Notes under the pieces: model-generated
Databases searched by the model: none
Told to the model about the DNA's origin: nothing
The model's input: only the letters and a program-made list of their open reading frames with translations
Program-made: the position numbers and the translations under genes
DNA from: an uncultured Lachnospiraceae bacterium
Lineage (GTDB): Bacteria > Bacillota > Clostridia > Lachnospirales > Lachnospiraceae
Assembly (NCBI GenBank): GCA_910578605.1
Contig: CAJTQG010000028.1
Coordinates: 1-37,921, forward strand
Direction of reading: 5' to 3'
DNA: 37,921 bases
In this document: in pieces, positions 1 through 7,857 of the stretch
Layout: each line of letters begins with the position of its first letter
Numbering within the stretch: position 1 is the first letter of the stretch

Positions 1-442
1 GTCCATATATTATGATTAGAATAACAAGCATTACCTCAAATATATAGTATAAATACTGCGCACAAAATTGGAATACAGTTTTACCCTGTGCTTCTCCGAC
101 AATCTTTAATGTATGCCAATCAATGAAAGTCATAATTTTGCAGCCAATGAAACAAGCAAGCGTTACAATCCAACTTTTCGAGGAAATCTTATCCCTTTTG
201 CTTCCTCTTACTGGAAAATGATAATGCTTCCTTGAAAAAAGCAGGAGAACACCAATGAAAAACGCCCACATAAAAACCATTATGATACAATGAATACTTC
301 TTTGCTGCATTGTATAATTCTGTATATCTACATGCAGGAATATATCTTCAATTGCAAATATTGACAGAAGTTCAAGCATAAATGCTCCAAATGAGAGCAA
401 GCTCAGCCATAAATATTTTGTCCATTTTACTTCTTTAACCAT
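1..442 (-). CDS. Membrane protein of unknown function, cut by the left edge
   Basis: The reading frame opens at an ATG (complement of 440-442) preceded by a strong AAGGAGAG ribosome binding site and stays open to base 1, giving about 147 residues without a stop, so the C-terminus lies outside the window. The visible part has four hydrophobic stretches, around residues 10-30, 52-70, 94-105 and 128-147, separated by short basic loops (one reads RKHYHFPVRGSKR). That is a polytopic membrane protein. I do not recognise the family. It is the last visible gene of a leftward group with the Cys-rich KTR and transglutaminase-like genes. Confidence 0.7.
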   Translation of the reverse strand, partial: MVKEVKWTKYLWLSLLSFGAFMLELLSIFAIEDIFLHVDIQNYTMQQRSIHCIIMVFMWAFFIGVLLLFSRKHYHFPVRGSKRDKISSKSWIVTLACFIGCKIMTFIDWHTLKIVGEAQGKTVFQFCAQYLYYIFEVMLVILIIIYG

Positions 443-486
443 TATTTATTCTCTCCTTATGAAATTCCGATTTGTCGCTGAGTTAA

Positions 487-669
487 TCAACTCTGCGTTT
501 TCACTTCAAACCGTTTAATAACGGTTATCTGTAAATTCTTTGCGTCAATCAAACTTTCCTGTTTGCATTTCGGGCAGTAGAGAGGAAAGTTTTTAAGTTC
601 TGTGTCTACCTGTATCTGTAATCTTGTTTTATTTCCGCAGACAGGACAGCGTATCCATTTATTTTCCAT
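487..669 (-). CDS. Cysteine-rich KTR-type small zinc-ribbon protein
   Basis: This 60-residue protein carries two CxxC knuckles, CPVCGNKTR near residues 8-16 and CPKCK near residues 32-36. The pattern and the KTR and KTQS motifs match the Cys_rich_KTR family, often found in cargo regions of conjugative or mobilizable elements of Firmicutes. A zinc ribbon is likely; the function of the family is unknown. The start ATG lies inside the 3' end of the upstream transglutaminase-like gene (11-nt overlap) with GAGGAAAAGCC before it, so the two genes are probably translationally coupled. Confidence 0.8.
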   Translation of the reverse strand: MENKWIRCPVCGNKTRLQIQVDTELKNFPLYCPKCKQESLIDAKNLQITVIKRFEVKTQS

Positions 670-1369
670 GGCTTTTCCTCATTTTACCAACATTATAATT
701 CATAATTTTTCTTCCGAAATGAACATACATAAAGTCTTTCATTTTACACCAATGCTGTGTATAATGCTCAAAAAACTTATCGGGATTTGGGAAAACGCCC
801 AAATCGGACACAATAGCAGCACTCTGAATATAGGTGTTGTTTTCATTCCAATCAACGGAAATCTTTTGAAAGTCTTTTGTTGCAATGGCAAATTTCATAA
901 ATTCGCCTTGAACATGAGAGTATTTTGCTTTAACGGCTTCAAGATATTGATTGTCTGTAATAACTCCTTCTAAAACAAGCCATTGACCTTTATAATAGAC
1001 TTCTGCCCAAGTATGTACAATTTTGTCTGGTGCAAGTGCCGCAATGATACCTGTGGTTGCTCCATGCTGAAAATCTTTTGATACTTCAAAGCCATGAATA
1101 CGGCACGGAATATTTACACCTCTTAGCAATGCCATTAAAAGCGTTGCTTTTGTATTGCACTGTCCGTATCCGTCCATTAATACCTGTTCGGCAGTTAATG
1201 TATCATTACGGTTGTAACCCAAAGGTATTTCATTTTGCACAAATCCATAAATAGCTTTTATTTTATCAAATTCACTCAACTCGCCCCATTGCATTTCGTT
1301 GATGAGTTTCTGTATGCCAACAGACTGATAATTCAGCATTTTAGTTTCTTCAAGAAATTGCATATCCAT
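659..1369 (-). CDS. Transglutaminase-like cysteine protease-fold protein
   Basis: A 236-residue protein with the transglutaminase-like core: the nucleophile in GYGQCNTKATLL (Cys71), His119 in VHTWAEVYY, and an acidic residue in LEGVITDN (Glu134 or Asp139) as the third member. There is no signal peptide or membrane segment, so it is probably cytoplasmic. The substrate is unknown; bacterial members act as peptidases or protein-modifying enzymes. The ATG follows GGAGGTTTAATT. The gene lies between an AraC regulator just upstream on the same strand and the KTR gene it overlaps, suggesting one accessory operon. Confidence 0.8.
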   Translation of the reverse strand: MDMQFLEETKMLNYQSVGIQKLINEMQWGELSEFDKIKAIYGFVQNEIPLGYNRNDTLTAEQVLMDGYGQCNTKATLLMALLRGVNIPCRIHGFEVSKDFQHGATTGIIAALAPDKIVHTWAEVYYKGQWLVLEGVITDNQYLEAVKAKYSHVQGEFMKFAIATKDFQKISVDWNENNTYIQSAAIVSDLGVFPNPDKFFEHYTQHWCKMKDFMYVHFGRKIMNYNVGKMRKSHGK

Positions 1370-1402
1370 AATTAAACCTCCTATTTGTTTGGTTTAATTA
1401 TA

Positions 1403-2164
1403 TCAGTTTACTTCTTCTGTAACTTTCAAAAAAACGCTATTCTTCACAGAAATACTCGCAGGCATTCCCATCATCTTTTTTGTAACCGTTGCAAAATGTG
1501 ATGGTGAATCAAAACCAGACAGCATTGCCGCTTCCGTAATATTTTTACCATTCAATAATGCTAAAAAGGCTGTTTGCATTTGATGAAACTGAATATAGCT
1601 TTTTAAGGGCATCCCCATCTGCTCCTTAAATAAGTGTGACAGCCGGCTTGATGACAATGCCACTTTATCAGCAAAATAAGCAGTGGAATGGGTATTGCAA
1701 TTACACTGTTCTATTTCGTATAGCAAATCCTTAATTCTTTCATCATATATTTTAGATTGTTCTTTTAACCTTAAAAATTTGTATAGTTGTATCATAAACT
1801 CTCTATACTCTCTCAGTCCATCGCTATCAATAAGGCAAAATAATAAATTTTGGATGTATTCAATATCTTGATTATCAAACATACAATACTTCATTCCACC
1901 CATTCGTTCCTCCAATTGAATGGCTAAACTTGAAGTCGGTTCAATTATCATAGTAAAATACATTTTGTTGCCTGTTGAAAAACTATGTAATATGTTGCGG
2001 TTTATAACAATACATCTACATGAAATTTTATTATCTTCTACACCTATCTCCAAATTTTTTTCTATGCTTAAAAATAACTGCATTGCCCAATGCTTATGTG
2101 GGACAGATTCAATTTGGTCTGTTATGATTGAGATTTTATCTCTGTCCCAATATATTTTATTCAT
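1403..2164 (-). CDS. AraC-family transcriptional regulator
   Basis: A 253-residue protein with an N-terminal sensor half (about residues 1-140, cupin-like by position) and a C-terminal double helix-turn-helix from about residue 150. The second helix-turn-helix shows the AraC signature region, NITEAAMLSGFDSPSHFATVTKKMMGMPAS. It has a GGAGGTAACATCT ribosome binding site. The start overlaps the end of the frameshifted HTH relic upstream. It probably controls the transglutaminase-like, KTR and membrane protein genes that follow on the same strand. The effector is unknown. Confidence 0.85.
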   Translation of the reverse strand: MNKIYWDRDKISIITDQIESVPHKHWAMQLFLSIEKNLEIGVEDNKISCRCIVINRNILHSFSTGNKMYFTMIIEPTSSLAIQLEERMGGMKYCMFDNQDIEYIQNLLFCLIDSDGLREYREFMIQLYKFLRLKEQSKIYDERIKDLLYEIEQCNCNTHSTAYFADKVALSSSRLSHLFKEQMGMPLKSYIQFHQMQTAFLALLNGKNITEAAMLSGFDSPSHFATVTKKMMGMPASISVKNSVFLKVTEEVN

Positions 2165-2376
2165 AGATGTTACCTCCCTCTATGCCTAGCTTTTTCTTTT
2201 CTTGTCGCATAACGTATTGTCGTTCTTTTTCGGCTTCTTTTTGTTCTCTGCTTTGAACTTTCCTTTCTATGTTCATTGCTCCCTCAATACGATTTTCTTT
2301 GCATAACCGCTGCACCCCATCTAAGCGATACGTTCCATTTTTCTGCGGCTTCCTGTGCTGTCATATATTCAAACAT
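2157..2376 (-). pseudogene. Frameshifted helix-turn-helix (excisionase-like) gene of a mobile element
   Basis: From the ATG at 2376 (good GGAGG site) the frame reads MFEYMTAQEAAEKWNVSLR, the start of a small helix-turn-helix protein common in clostridial transposons, then runs into a stop at 2284. The continuation is in another frame: DGVQRLCKENRIEGAMN, followed by a highly charged tail that ends inside the AraC start. In the family the two parts are contiguous (VSxRRVQxLCKExRI), so a frameshift just after the recognition helix broke the gene. The product is probably inactive. Confidence 0.65.
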
Positions 2377-2515
2377 TTTTGACCTCCTATTGCGTACTGC
2401 ATATAGTATAGCCGCTTGAACGAACTGCATCAAGTAGATAAATATGAACATTCATTATAACTATCCGAAAAGAAAAACGACAGAGCTTTTACCCGCTGCC
2501 CCCATGTTGCCTTGC

Positions 2516-2886
2516 CTATGCGTATATAATTTCTTCGTTCACAATCTCCCTTGCACACGCCCTTATGTTTTTCATTCTCCCTGTCCATTCTAAGGCGTTT
2601 TCTGCTTTTAGCTCGTTATACCCTGTGCTTGTTTCATGCCCTCTATAAGCCTTTCAAAGGGTTCCTGTGCCTGTTTGTCAATGTCGGCAAGGTATGTATT
2701 CAGCCTGCCGCTTGTGAGAAGATTAGTGTATGTAACCTTACGGTACTGTTTCAGATCATTCAGATGTCGTTGTCCCCATATGCCTATCGGCTGTTCTTCT
2801 TCGGTGGGTAAAGCTATACATGGAATTAGATAATCGCCTTGCCCCTCGTATTTGCCGCCCAGTTCCTCAAAAATCGTCTTTGCCAT
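2516..2886 (-). pseudogene. tnpV: TnpV-like transposon protein, frameshifted near the C-terminus
   Basis: The first 92 residues (ATG at 2886 with GGAGGTAACAGACA) match the TnpV family found in Tn4451-like and related clostridial elements: MAKTIFEELGG, LIPCIALP, IGIWGQRHL, LTSGRLNTYLADIDKQAQE. After IEGMKQAQGIT the frame stops. The expected tail, KAENALEWTGRMKNIRA to EEIIYA, continues in another frame to a TAG at 2516. A net loss of about 4 bases at the junction explains this. TnpV function is not well defined. No recombinase is present nearby, so this is a relic. Confidence 0.7.
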
Positions 2887-2945
2887 TGTCTGTTACCTCC
2901 ACATTCTTTTTATTTTGAATGTCCGCAAAATCCGTTCTACTCAAT

Positions 2946-2982
2946 ATGACTTCAGTAATAGTGCAAATGTGACTGGAGTTAC
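2946..2982 (+). promoter_or_regulatory. Two tandem operator-like dyads upstream of the ABC transporter genes
   Basis: Two 14-bp imperfect palindromes lie in direct order: ATGACT-TC-AGTAAT at 2946-2959 and GTGACT-GG-AGTTAC at 2969-2982, starting 23 bp apart. Downstream are candidate -10 boxes TATACT (3005-3010) and TATAAT (3011-3016), but no good -35 is present at normal spacing. This suggests a promoter needing an activator or repressed by a dimeric regulator. The dyad form is reminiscent of MerR- or GntR-type sites; the binding protein is not identified. Confidence 0.45.
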
Positions 2983-3057
2983 TTTTTTATATTTTTTTAT
3001 GTAGTATACTTATAATAAATATGTTGGAAATCAAAGGCTGAGAGAATGGAGGTTTTT

Positions 3058-4227
3058 ATGACACAAAAATTATCTGCTGTGAGATATATAAAAAATAATA
3101 AACGACGCTGTGCGGTACTGATTGTCAGCCTAGGTTTATGCTTTGTAATGACATATCTCACTCAATTTCTACTTTCCACCACAGAGGAAAGCTTTCGTCC
3201 CATTCTTTTAGAAAATACGAAAAAGCTGCAATTTATCCAGATAGCAGGAAGCTCCTATGGATTAGATGTAGACAATACAAACCAGGAGGAGTTCAACCGA
3301 CTTTGGAATGAGAAAAACCATGAGCTTGCCAAAAAATTAGAAACACACAGGGGAATTAAAAAAGCCTACAATGCACAGATTTTGTGGGCAGTTATTGCCC
3401 CTGCTGTAGGCAATATGACCTATGAAATACCTCTAGTAGAAAAAGAGGAGATTCCTGTAATTCTAGAGCATTTCGGCGCAGTATTGTCAGAGGGACGCCT
3501 GCCTGAGAATCCCGGGGAAATTGTACTAGACGGGGCAACTATGAAAAATCAAGGCTTTACATTAAATCATTACTTTGACGAAACAAATTATGGCAAAAAT
3601 TTTAAGATAGTAGGAATCATAGATTGCAGCAGTTACTTTGGATGCGGCATTCCTTCAGACAATAACCGTCAGTCCTCTAGAATCATTGTGCTCTCGGAGG
3701 ATATCCAAGATATTTCCTCACATTTAAAACAGGAGGGCATAGAGGTGAGAGAAAACTATGATTCTATTGTAGATTACTCGTGGGGGGAGGAGTTTTTTTA
3801 CAATGAAATCACAGCGGTACTAGGAACCTCATCTTCATACATTTATGTAGGCATTATTATTTTGCTCTCTGTCTCTCTCCTTATTGTCTACACAATGTAC
3901 CTTCGTGACCGAAGAAATGAGTGGTGTCTTTACTATTCCATCGGCTACTCTAAAACAACCATTTACTTTTCTATTATAAGGGAATTATTGTTTAATTTTA
4001 CCGCTGCACTGCTGATTGGCATTGTACTTATCGTAGCCGCCCAATGGATTCTATATGCCGTAATGATAGAGCCCCAAGGTTTAAAATGCAAGTATATCCA
4101 TTGGAAAACCATTGGTCAAATTTTATGCACCTATATGCTTATCTTTGGAATACTGCAAATTCCTGTTCAATATGCACTTTTTAAAATTCGAACCATTGAC
4201 GCCATGGAGGATGAGCTCTACAGCTAA
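3058..4227 (+). CDS. FtsX-like ABC transporter permease
   Basis: A 389-residue permease of the FtsX/MacB type: one N-terminal membrane helix (about residues 20-38), a large extracytoplasmic domain of about 220 residues, then three helices near residues 262-283, 305-330 and 350-370, with the cytoplasmic loop YLRDRRNEWCLYYSIGYSK typical of the family. I chose the ATG at 3058 because GGAGG lies 5 nt before it; the ATG 12 nt upstream has no site. It is the first gene of a permease-ATPase-permease unit. Such systems export or sense peptides, lipoproteins or antibiotics; the substrate is not known here. Confidence 0.8.
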   Translation: MTQKLSAVRYIKNNKRRCAVLIVSLGLCFVMTYLTQFLLSTTEESFRPILLENTKKLQFIQIAGSSYGLDVDNTNQEEFNRLWNEKNHELAKKLETHRGIKKAYNAQILWAVIAPAVGNMTYEIPLVEKEEIPVILEHFGAVLSEGRLPENPGEIVLDGATMKNQGFTLNHYFDETNYGKNFKIVGIIDCSSYFGCGIPSDNNRQSSRIIVLSEDIQDISSHLKQEGIEVRENYDSIVDYSWGEEFFYNEITAVLGTSSSYIYVGIIILLSVSLLIVYTMYLRDRRNEWCLYYSIGYSKTTIYFSIIRELLFNFTAALLIGIVLIVAAQWILYAVMIEPQGLKCKYIHWKTIGQILCTYMLIFGILQIPVQYALFKIRTIDAMEDELYS

Positions 4228-4366
4228 CCCTCCCTCCATTTTTTAACTTATTAAATCTTGTAAATGCTTGTATGGATAAGCTGACATAATGGTTTTTGCG
4301 ATATCACCATATTCCTATAAGATGTTGTGAACTATAGTGAGAATTATAATAAAGGAGGAAATTATC

Positions 4367-5044
4367 TTGTTTGAAATAAAAAATATTACTATGATTTATG
4401 ATATGGAAAAAACAGAAAAAATATATGCTCTTGCCGGCTTTGATTTAACTTTGCCGGACAGGGGATTGGTAGGCATTATCGGGCCTTCAGGAAGCGGTAA
4501 ATCCACCTTAATGTACTGCCTTTCCACACTGAAAAAGCCTACAGATGGTCAAATTCTCTACAATGGCAGAGAGCTCGCCAATCTAAAGGACCAAGAAAGA
4601 GAAGCCCTGCGCCGGTTAGAATTTGGCTTTGTCTTTCAGCGGCACTTTCTTGTTCCCTACCTTTCGGCGGTGGATAATGTGACTGTTGCCGCTGCAAAGT
4701 ACGATAAAAACACACCAGAACAGGCGAAACAGCTTCTGTCCAATTTGGGATTAGGGTCAAAGGAATGGGGCAAACGTCCCTCTAAGCTCTCCGGCGGACA
4801 GCGGCAGCGAACTGCTATTGCCAGAGCCATGATTAACAATCCAAAGGTGCTTTTTGCCGACGAGCCCACTGCTGCCCTTGACCATGAAAACGCATTCGGC
4901 GTGATGAAAATTCTAAAAGACTATGCGAAAGAAAATCTGGTTATTGTCATTACCCATGACCACTCTATCCTCAAAGATGCAAACAGCATTATAGAAATGT
5001 GGGATGGCAACATCAGTGCAGTAAAGGATGGTGAATTTATATGA
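4367..5044 (+). CDS. ABC transporter ATP-binding protein (LolD/MacB type)
   Basis: The ATPase subunit, 225 residues. Walker A GPSGSGKST is at residues 39-47, then the Q-loop FVFQRH, the signature LSGGQRQR, Walker B VLFADEPT and the H-loop VITHD, all intact. The start is a TTG with GGAGG 8 nt upstream; a GTG further upstream would include the ribosome binding site within the coding frame, so I rejected it. It overlaps the next permease gene by ATGA, so the two are translationally coupled. It energises the flanking permeases from the cytoplasmic side. Confidence 0.9.
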   Translation: MFEIKNITMIYDMEKTEKIYALAGFDLTLPDRGLVGIIGPSGSGKSTLMYCLSTLKKPTDGQILYNGRELANLKDQEREALRRLEFGFVFQRHFLVPYLSAVDNVTVAAAKYDKNTPEQAKQLLSNLGLGSKEWGKRPSKLSGGQRQRTAIARAMINNPKVLFADEPTAALDHENAFGVMKILKDYAKENLVIVITHDHSILKDANSIIEMWDGNISAVKDGEFI

Positions 5045-6132
5045 ATCCCTTTTCCCCCCTATATTTTATAAAAGAAAACAAGGCCCGCTGCCTGTTGCTG
5101 ATGTTTATGATTCTTCTTAGCTGGGGTGTATACTTAGGCGGCTTGTATGCAACTAATCCCCGGGACAACTGGAACACTACTATTCACTATTTCGAGAAAT
5201 GTGCCGTTATCTCCCCCGCAGGAACAAAGGCAGAAGATTACAAGGAATACGAGCTATTCTGCGAAGCACTGCAGGCCAGCGAAAAAGTAAAGATTCTTGA
5301 GATGGGGCAGGAGGGTGGACTTAATTGGGACACCATTATGGGCTTTGAATCCGGATACTCTTCCATGACTTTTACTACTGTGGAGGACTTTAAAACATTT
5401 TGCCAGTATATGAATATTCATTGCGATTTTAAAAATTTAAAAAGCGGCAGCATTGTTATGAGCCAACGTTTTGCCAAAAACAAAAATTTGCAATTAGGAG
5501 ATTCCATCGACAAAGATTATGCCGAAACCATATATGACTCCTATACATTAGATGCTCTAACAGAGGAAGATGGATATATTTCTTACTTTATAAATGAAAA
5601 GCCTGTGGAACATCCCCCTATTGTTGTTCTTGGAGATAAAATAAATGGGAGCAAACTGTACGACTTCCTATATGAAATACAAAAAGAGCACAATGTATCT
5701 GTTCACGACCTCCTAAAAACGAATATTGATGAACAATTTAACACCTTTCAAATGATTTACTCCTTTATTATTTTGTTTTTGTCTTTTATATTAGCTATAA
5801 CAATCAACGCTGCCTTTGTAGGTATGTATCAGCGGCGGCATTTTGAGTTTGCCGTATACCGGGCTATCGGCATATCCAAAAGACAAATTGTAGGCAAACT
5901 GATTGGAGAACTTCTCTGTATGGATTTCCTTGCTTTATTTATGGGGGGCAGCATATTCTTTCTTTGTTTATACCTGTTCAACAATCTGGTGCTGTACCCT
6001 GACGGAAAATATCTGTGCTATTTTCATCCAATTTCCCTTTGGGGCTTATTGCTCTGCAATATCACCATCCTTTTTCCGCTGATTATCACAAGGTGTCGGC
6101 AAATGCTGCAGGCGGATATATGTGAGTATTAA
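5041..6132 (+). CDS. Second FtsX-like ABC transporter permease
   Basis: A 363-residue partner permease: N-terminal helix about residues 15-33, an extracytoplasmic domain, then helices near 240-265, 290-318 and 333-350. The loop MYQRRHFEFAVYRAIGISKRQIVGKL between helices two and three is the usual FtsX-family coupling region. It starts inside the ATPase stop codon. With two different permeases and one ATPase, the complex is probably a heterodimeric permease with an ATPase dimer. It ends 15 bp from the convergent XRE regulator gene, with no clear terminator between. Confidence 0.8.
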   Translation: MNPFSPLYFIKENKARCLLLMFMILLSWGVYLGGLYATNPRDNWNTTIHYFEKCAVISPAGTKAEDYKEYELFCEALQASEKVKILEMGQEGGLNWDTIMGFESGYSSMTFTTVEDFKTFCQYMNIHCDFKNLKSGSIVMSQRFAKNKNLQLGDSIDKDYAETIYDSYTLDALTEEDGYISYFINEKPVEHPPIVVLGDKINGSKLYDFLYEIQKEHNVSVHDLLKTNIDEQFNTFQMIYSFIILFLSFILAITINAAFVGMYQRRHFEFAVYRAIGISKRQIVGKLIGELLCMDFLALFMGGSIFFLCLYLFNNLVLYPDGKYLCYFHPISLWGLLLCNITILFPLIITRCRQMLQADICEY

Positions 6133-6147
6133 AAAGAATTATTGTCA

Positions 6148-7131
6148 TTATTTTCTTTTGCCAAGTACATTTGTAATCATAACAACGGCAGGGAATACTA
6201 CGCCTGCCACCACCCAAATAATCCAACTATATCCCCAATTATTTGTAGAAAGACTATACCCCAAGTATATTGCTGTAGCAATTAACCAATATGCACCAGA
6301 GATAGTCGTTGTAATAGATTGATTTTTCTTTTTTTCCTTTGAATAATCACCCTCCTGTAAAAGCTTTTCATAGCTGGCCCATACGATACCGCTCCTGATA
6401 AAGAAAGCTACACCAATACCTGCAAGAACAAAAGAAACAGAAAGCATAATCGTGAGCAGTAATTCATTTTCATCATTAAAAATCGCTCCTCCAAAAAGAG
6501 GGACTAACGCCATAATACAAAAACTAACTCCAATTATATTGTTTCTTGTATATGTTCTATCATATTGTGCTTTGCGTTGTGCCACCATTCCACTAACGCC
6601 ATACTCTGTTTCAAATATTTCTTTTTCTAAATAGTCATATACTGCCGTTTTCCTACCGCTTGAGATAAATACAGCAACCGCTATTGTGACAAGAACAAGT
6701 AAAATAATCATTCCAATCCCGCAAGCTACATTTTCCGCTAAGCCATACTCTTTAACTTCACTAACTGCCCCTAATAAGAACAGGCATACAGGTGACAAAA
6801 TACATAAAAAAGTAGCCAATGCGATTGATTTTGATGTCATAGCTTTTACAGAGAGAAAGGCATTTGCCTCTTCCATAGATACACGCCTTAGCATAGACAT
6901 ATCATCAGATGGCATATTACATCCCGTATCTTCGATTTCATCTTTCAATAAATAATCTGTACTTACTCCAAATAATTCTGATAGGCGAACCATTTTCTCA
7001 AGGTCGGGAACAGATTGCGCTCCTTCCCATTTTGAAACAGATTGTCTCGTAACGTTCATTTGTTCCGCTAATTCCTCTTGTGACCAACCTGCTTTTTTGC
7101 GAAGCTGTATCAATTTGTCTGCAAAAATCAT
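6148..7131 (-). CDS. XRE-family regulator with a C-terminal membrane domain
   Basis: A 327-residue protein with an N-terminal Cro/CI helix-turn-helix (residues 1-60: LRKKAGWSQEELAEQMNVTR, QSVSKWEGAQSVPDLEKM) followed by about five hydrophobic helices (near residues 103-125, 135-158, 200-217, 227-250, and a final pair at 277-320). Such membrane-anchored XRE regulators are common in Clostridia; what they sense is generally unknown. AAGGAGGATATAGGA precedes the ATG. It faces the ABC transporter genes and could regulate them, but nothing in the sequence proves this. Confidence 0.8.
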   Translation of the reverse strand: MIFADKLIQLRKKAGWSQEELAEQMNVTRQSVSKWEGAQSVPDLEKMVRLSELFGVSTDYLLKDEIEDTGCNMPSDDMSMLRRVSMEEANAFLSVKAMTSKSIALATFLCILSPVCLFLLGAVSEVKEYGLAENVACGIGMIILLVLVTIAVAVFISSGRKTAVYDYLEKEIFETEYGVSGMVAQRKAQYDRTYTRNNIIGVSFCIMALVPLFGGAIFNDENELLLTIMLSVSFVLAGIGVAFFIRSGIVWASYEKLLQEGDYSKEKKKNQSITTTISGAYWLIATAIYLGYSLSTNNWGYSWIIWVVAGVVFPAVVMITNVLGKRK

Positions 7132-7179
7132 TCCTATATCCTCCTTGTATAATTGTTATGGGTAGATTTTATCTTTTTT

Positions 7180-7275
7180 TCAAGTTGCTTTCCACCAATT
7201 TGCACCATTCAATTTGTCAACTGCCTGTTGCATCCATGGGCATTCTGCCAATCCTTTTAATGGTATAGGAACTTT
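7180..7275 (-). pseudogene. Short coding relic of unknown origin
   Basis: One minus-strand frame reads IRKVPIPLKGLAECPW followed by MQQAVDKLNGANWWKAT and a stop at 7180. The amino acid composition looks like a real protein tail (Trp, Cys, Pro), but a stop lies just upstream, no start or ribosome binding site is visible, and the fragment is only about 32 residues. I do not recognise the family. It may be the end of a gene lost by deletion. Confidence 0.3.
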
Positions 7276-7292
7276 CCTAATTCAATTAAAAA

Positions 7293-7320
7293 TCTGACGG
7301 GTAGAACTTTTCCCGTCAGA
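7293..7320 (-). terminator. Rho-independent terminator behind the protease relic
   Basis: A perfect 9-bp stem, TCTGACGGG (7293-7301) with CCCGTCAGA (7312-7320), and a 10-nt loop. On the minus strand it is followed by ATTTTTAATT, a short U-tract, so it acts leftward. It fits the end of the degenerate protease gene at 7503-7815. Confidence 0.7.
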
Positions 7321-7502
7321 CCGTCGCCCTGTGTAAAATCTTGTAAATTTTACTTAATCATATCATATTATAAACAAAACTTTATATATTTATTTTTATT
7401 ATTTATTTTAATTTTAATTCTGTATGTTCCTGATGTTAACTGATTTAAATAATATCTATTGGTTAATATAATGGAATGTGCTTCATTAGTGTTTTTAGAT
7501 AG

Positions 7503-7815
7503 TTACATTTCATCCGCAATGGCATTTTCATCATATGGCGGAACAATCTCTTGCCATTTTCCATCTATTTTTTTCTGCAGCTCATAGTTTCGCAATACAG
7601 TAATTCTTTTCTTCGTTCCATTACATACCTTTATTCGAATTGCTTTCTACTATACCAATAACAACATATTCATCACCATAATACTGATAACATACACCGC
7701 CACTATCTCCTGCATCCACTTTTATTTTAGCTCTATATAAATGCTTTAATGCTTATTAACAAAACTTTTTTCTTTTTTCAATAATATAAGCCCCCAATGT
7801 CTCTTCTGTTAACAG
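7503..7815 (-). pseudogene. Relic of a trypsin-like serine protease
   Basis: A minus-strand frame reads KVDAGDSGGVCYQYYGDEYV then VIGIVESNSNKGM and stops. GDSGG is the hallmark around the catalytic serine of chymotrypsin-fold (S1) proteases, and the following strand with VIGIV is typical. The continuation, VCNGTKKRITVLRNYELQKK then IDGKWQEIVPPYDENAIADEM, is in a different frame and ends at 7503. Upstream, TLGAYIIEK is in yet another frame. The His and Asp parts of the triad are missing, so this is a broken gene. The left limit is certain; the right limit is approximate. Confidence 0.5.
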
Positions 7816-7857
7816 TACGAAAAGCATATACCATTCTTATTATAAGTCTGAGTCTGG

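Noticed and set aside
602..973. A 123-residue plus-strand open frame over the transglutaminase-like gene
   Set aside because: Antisense to a gene with catalytic motifs and a good ribosome binding site; Phe/Ile/Cys-rich composition typical of a shadow.
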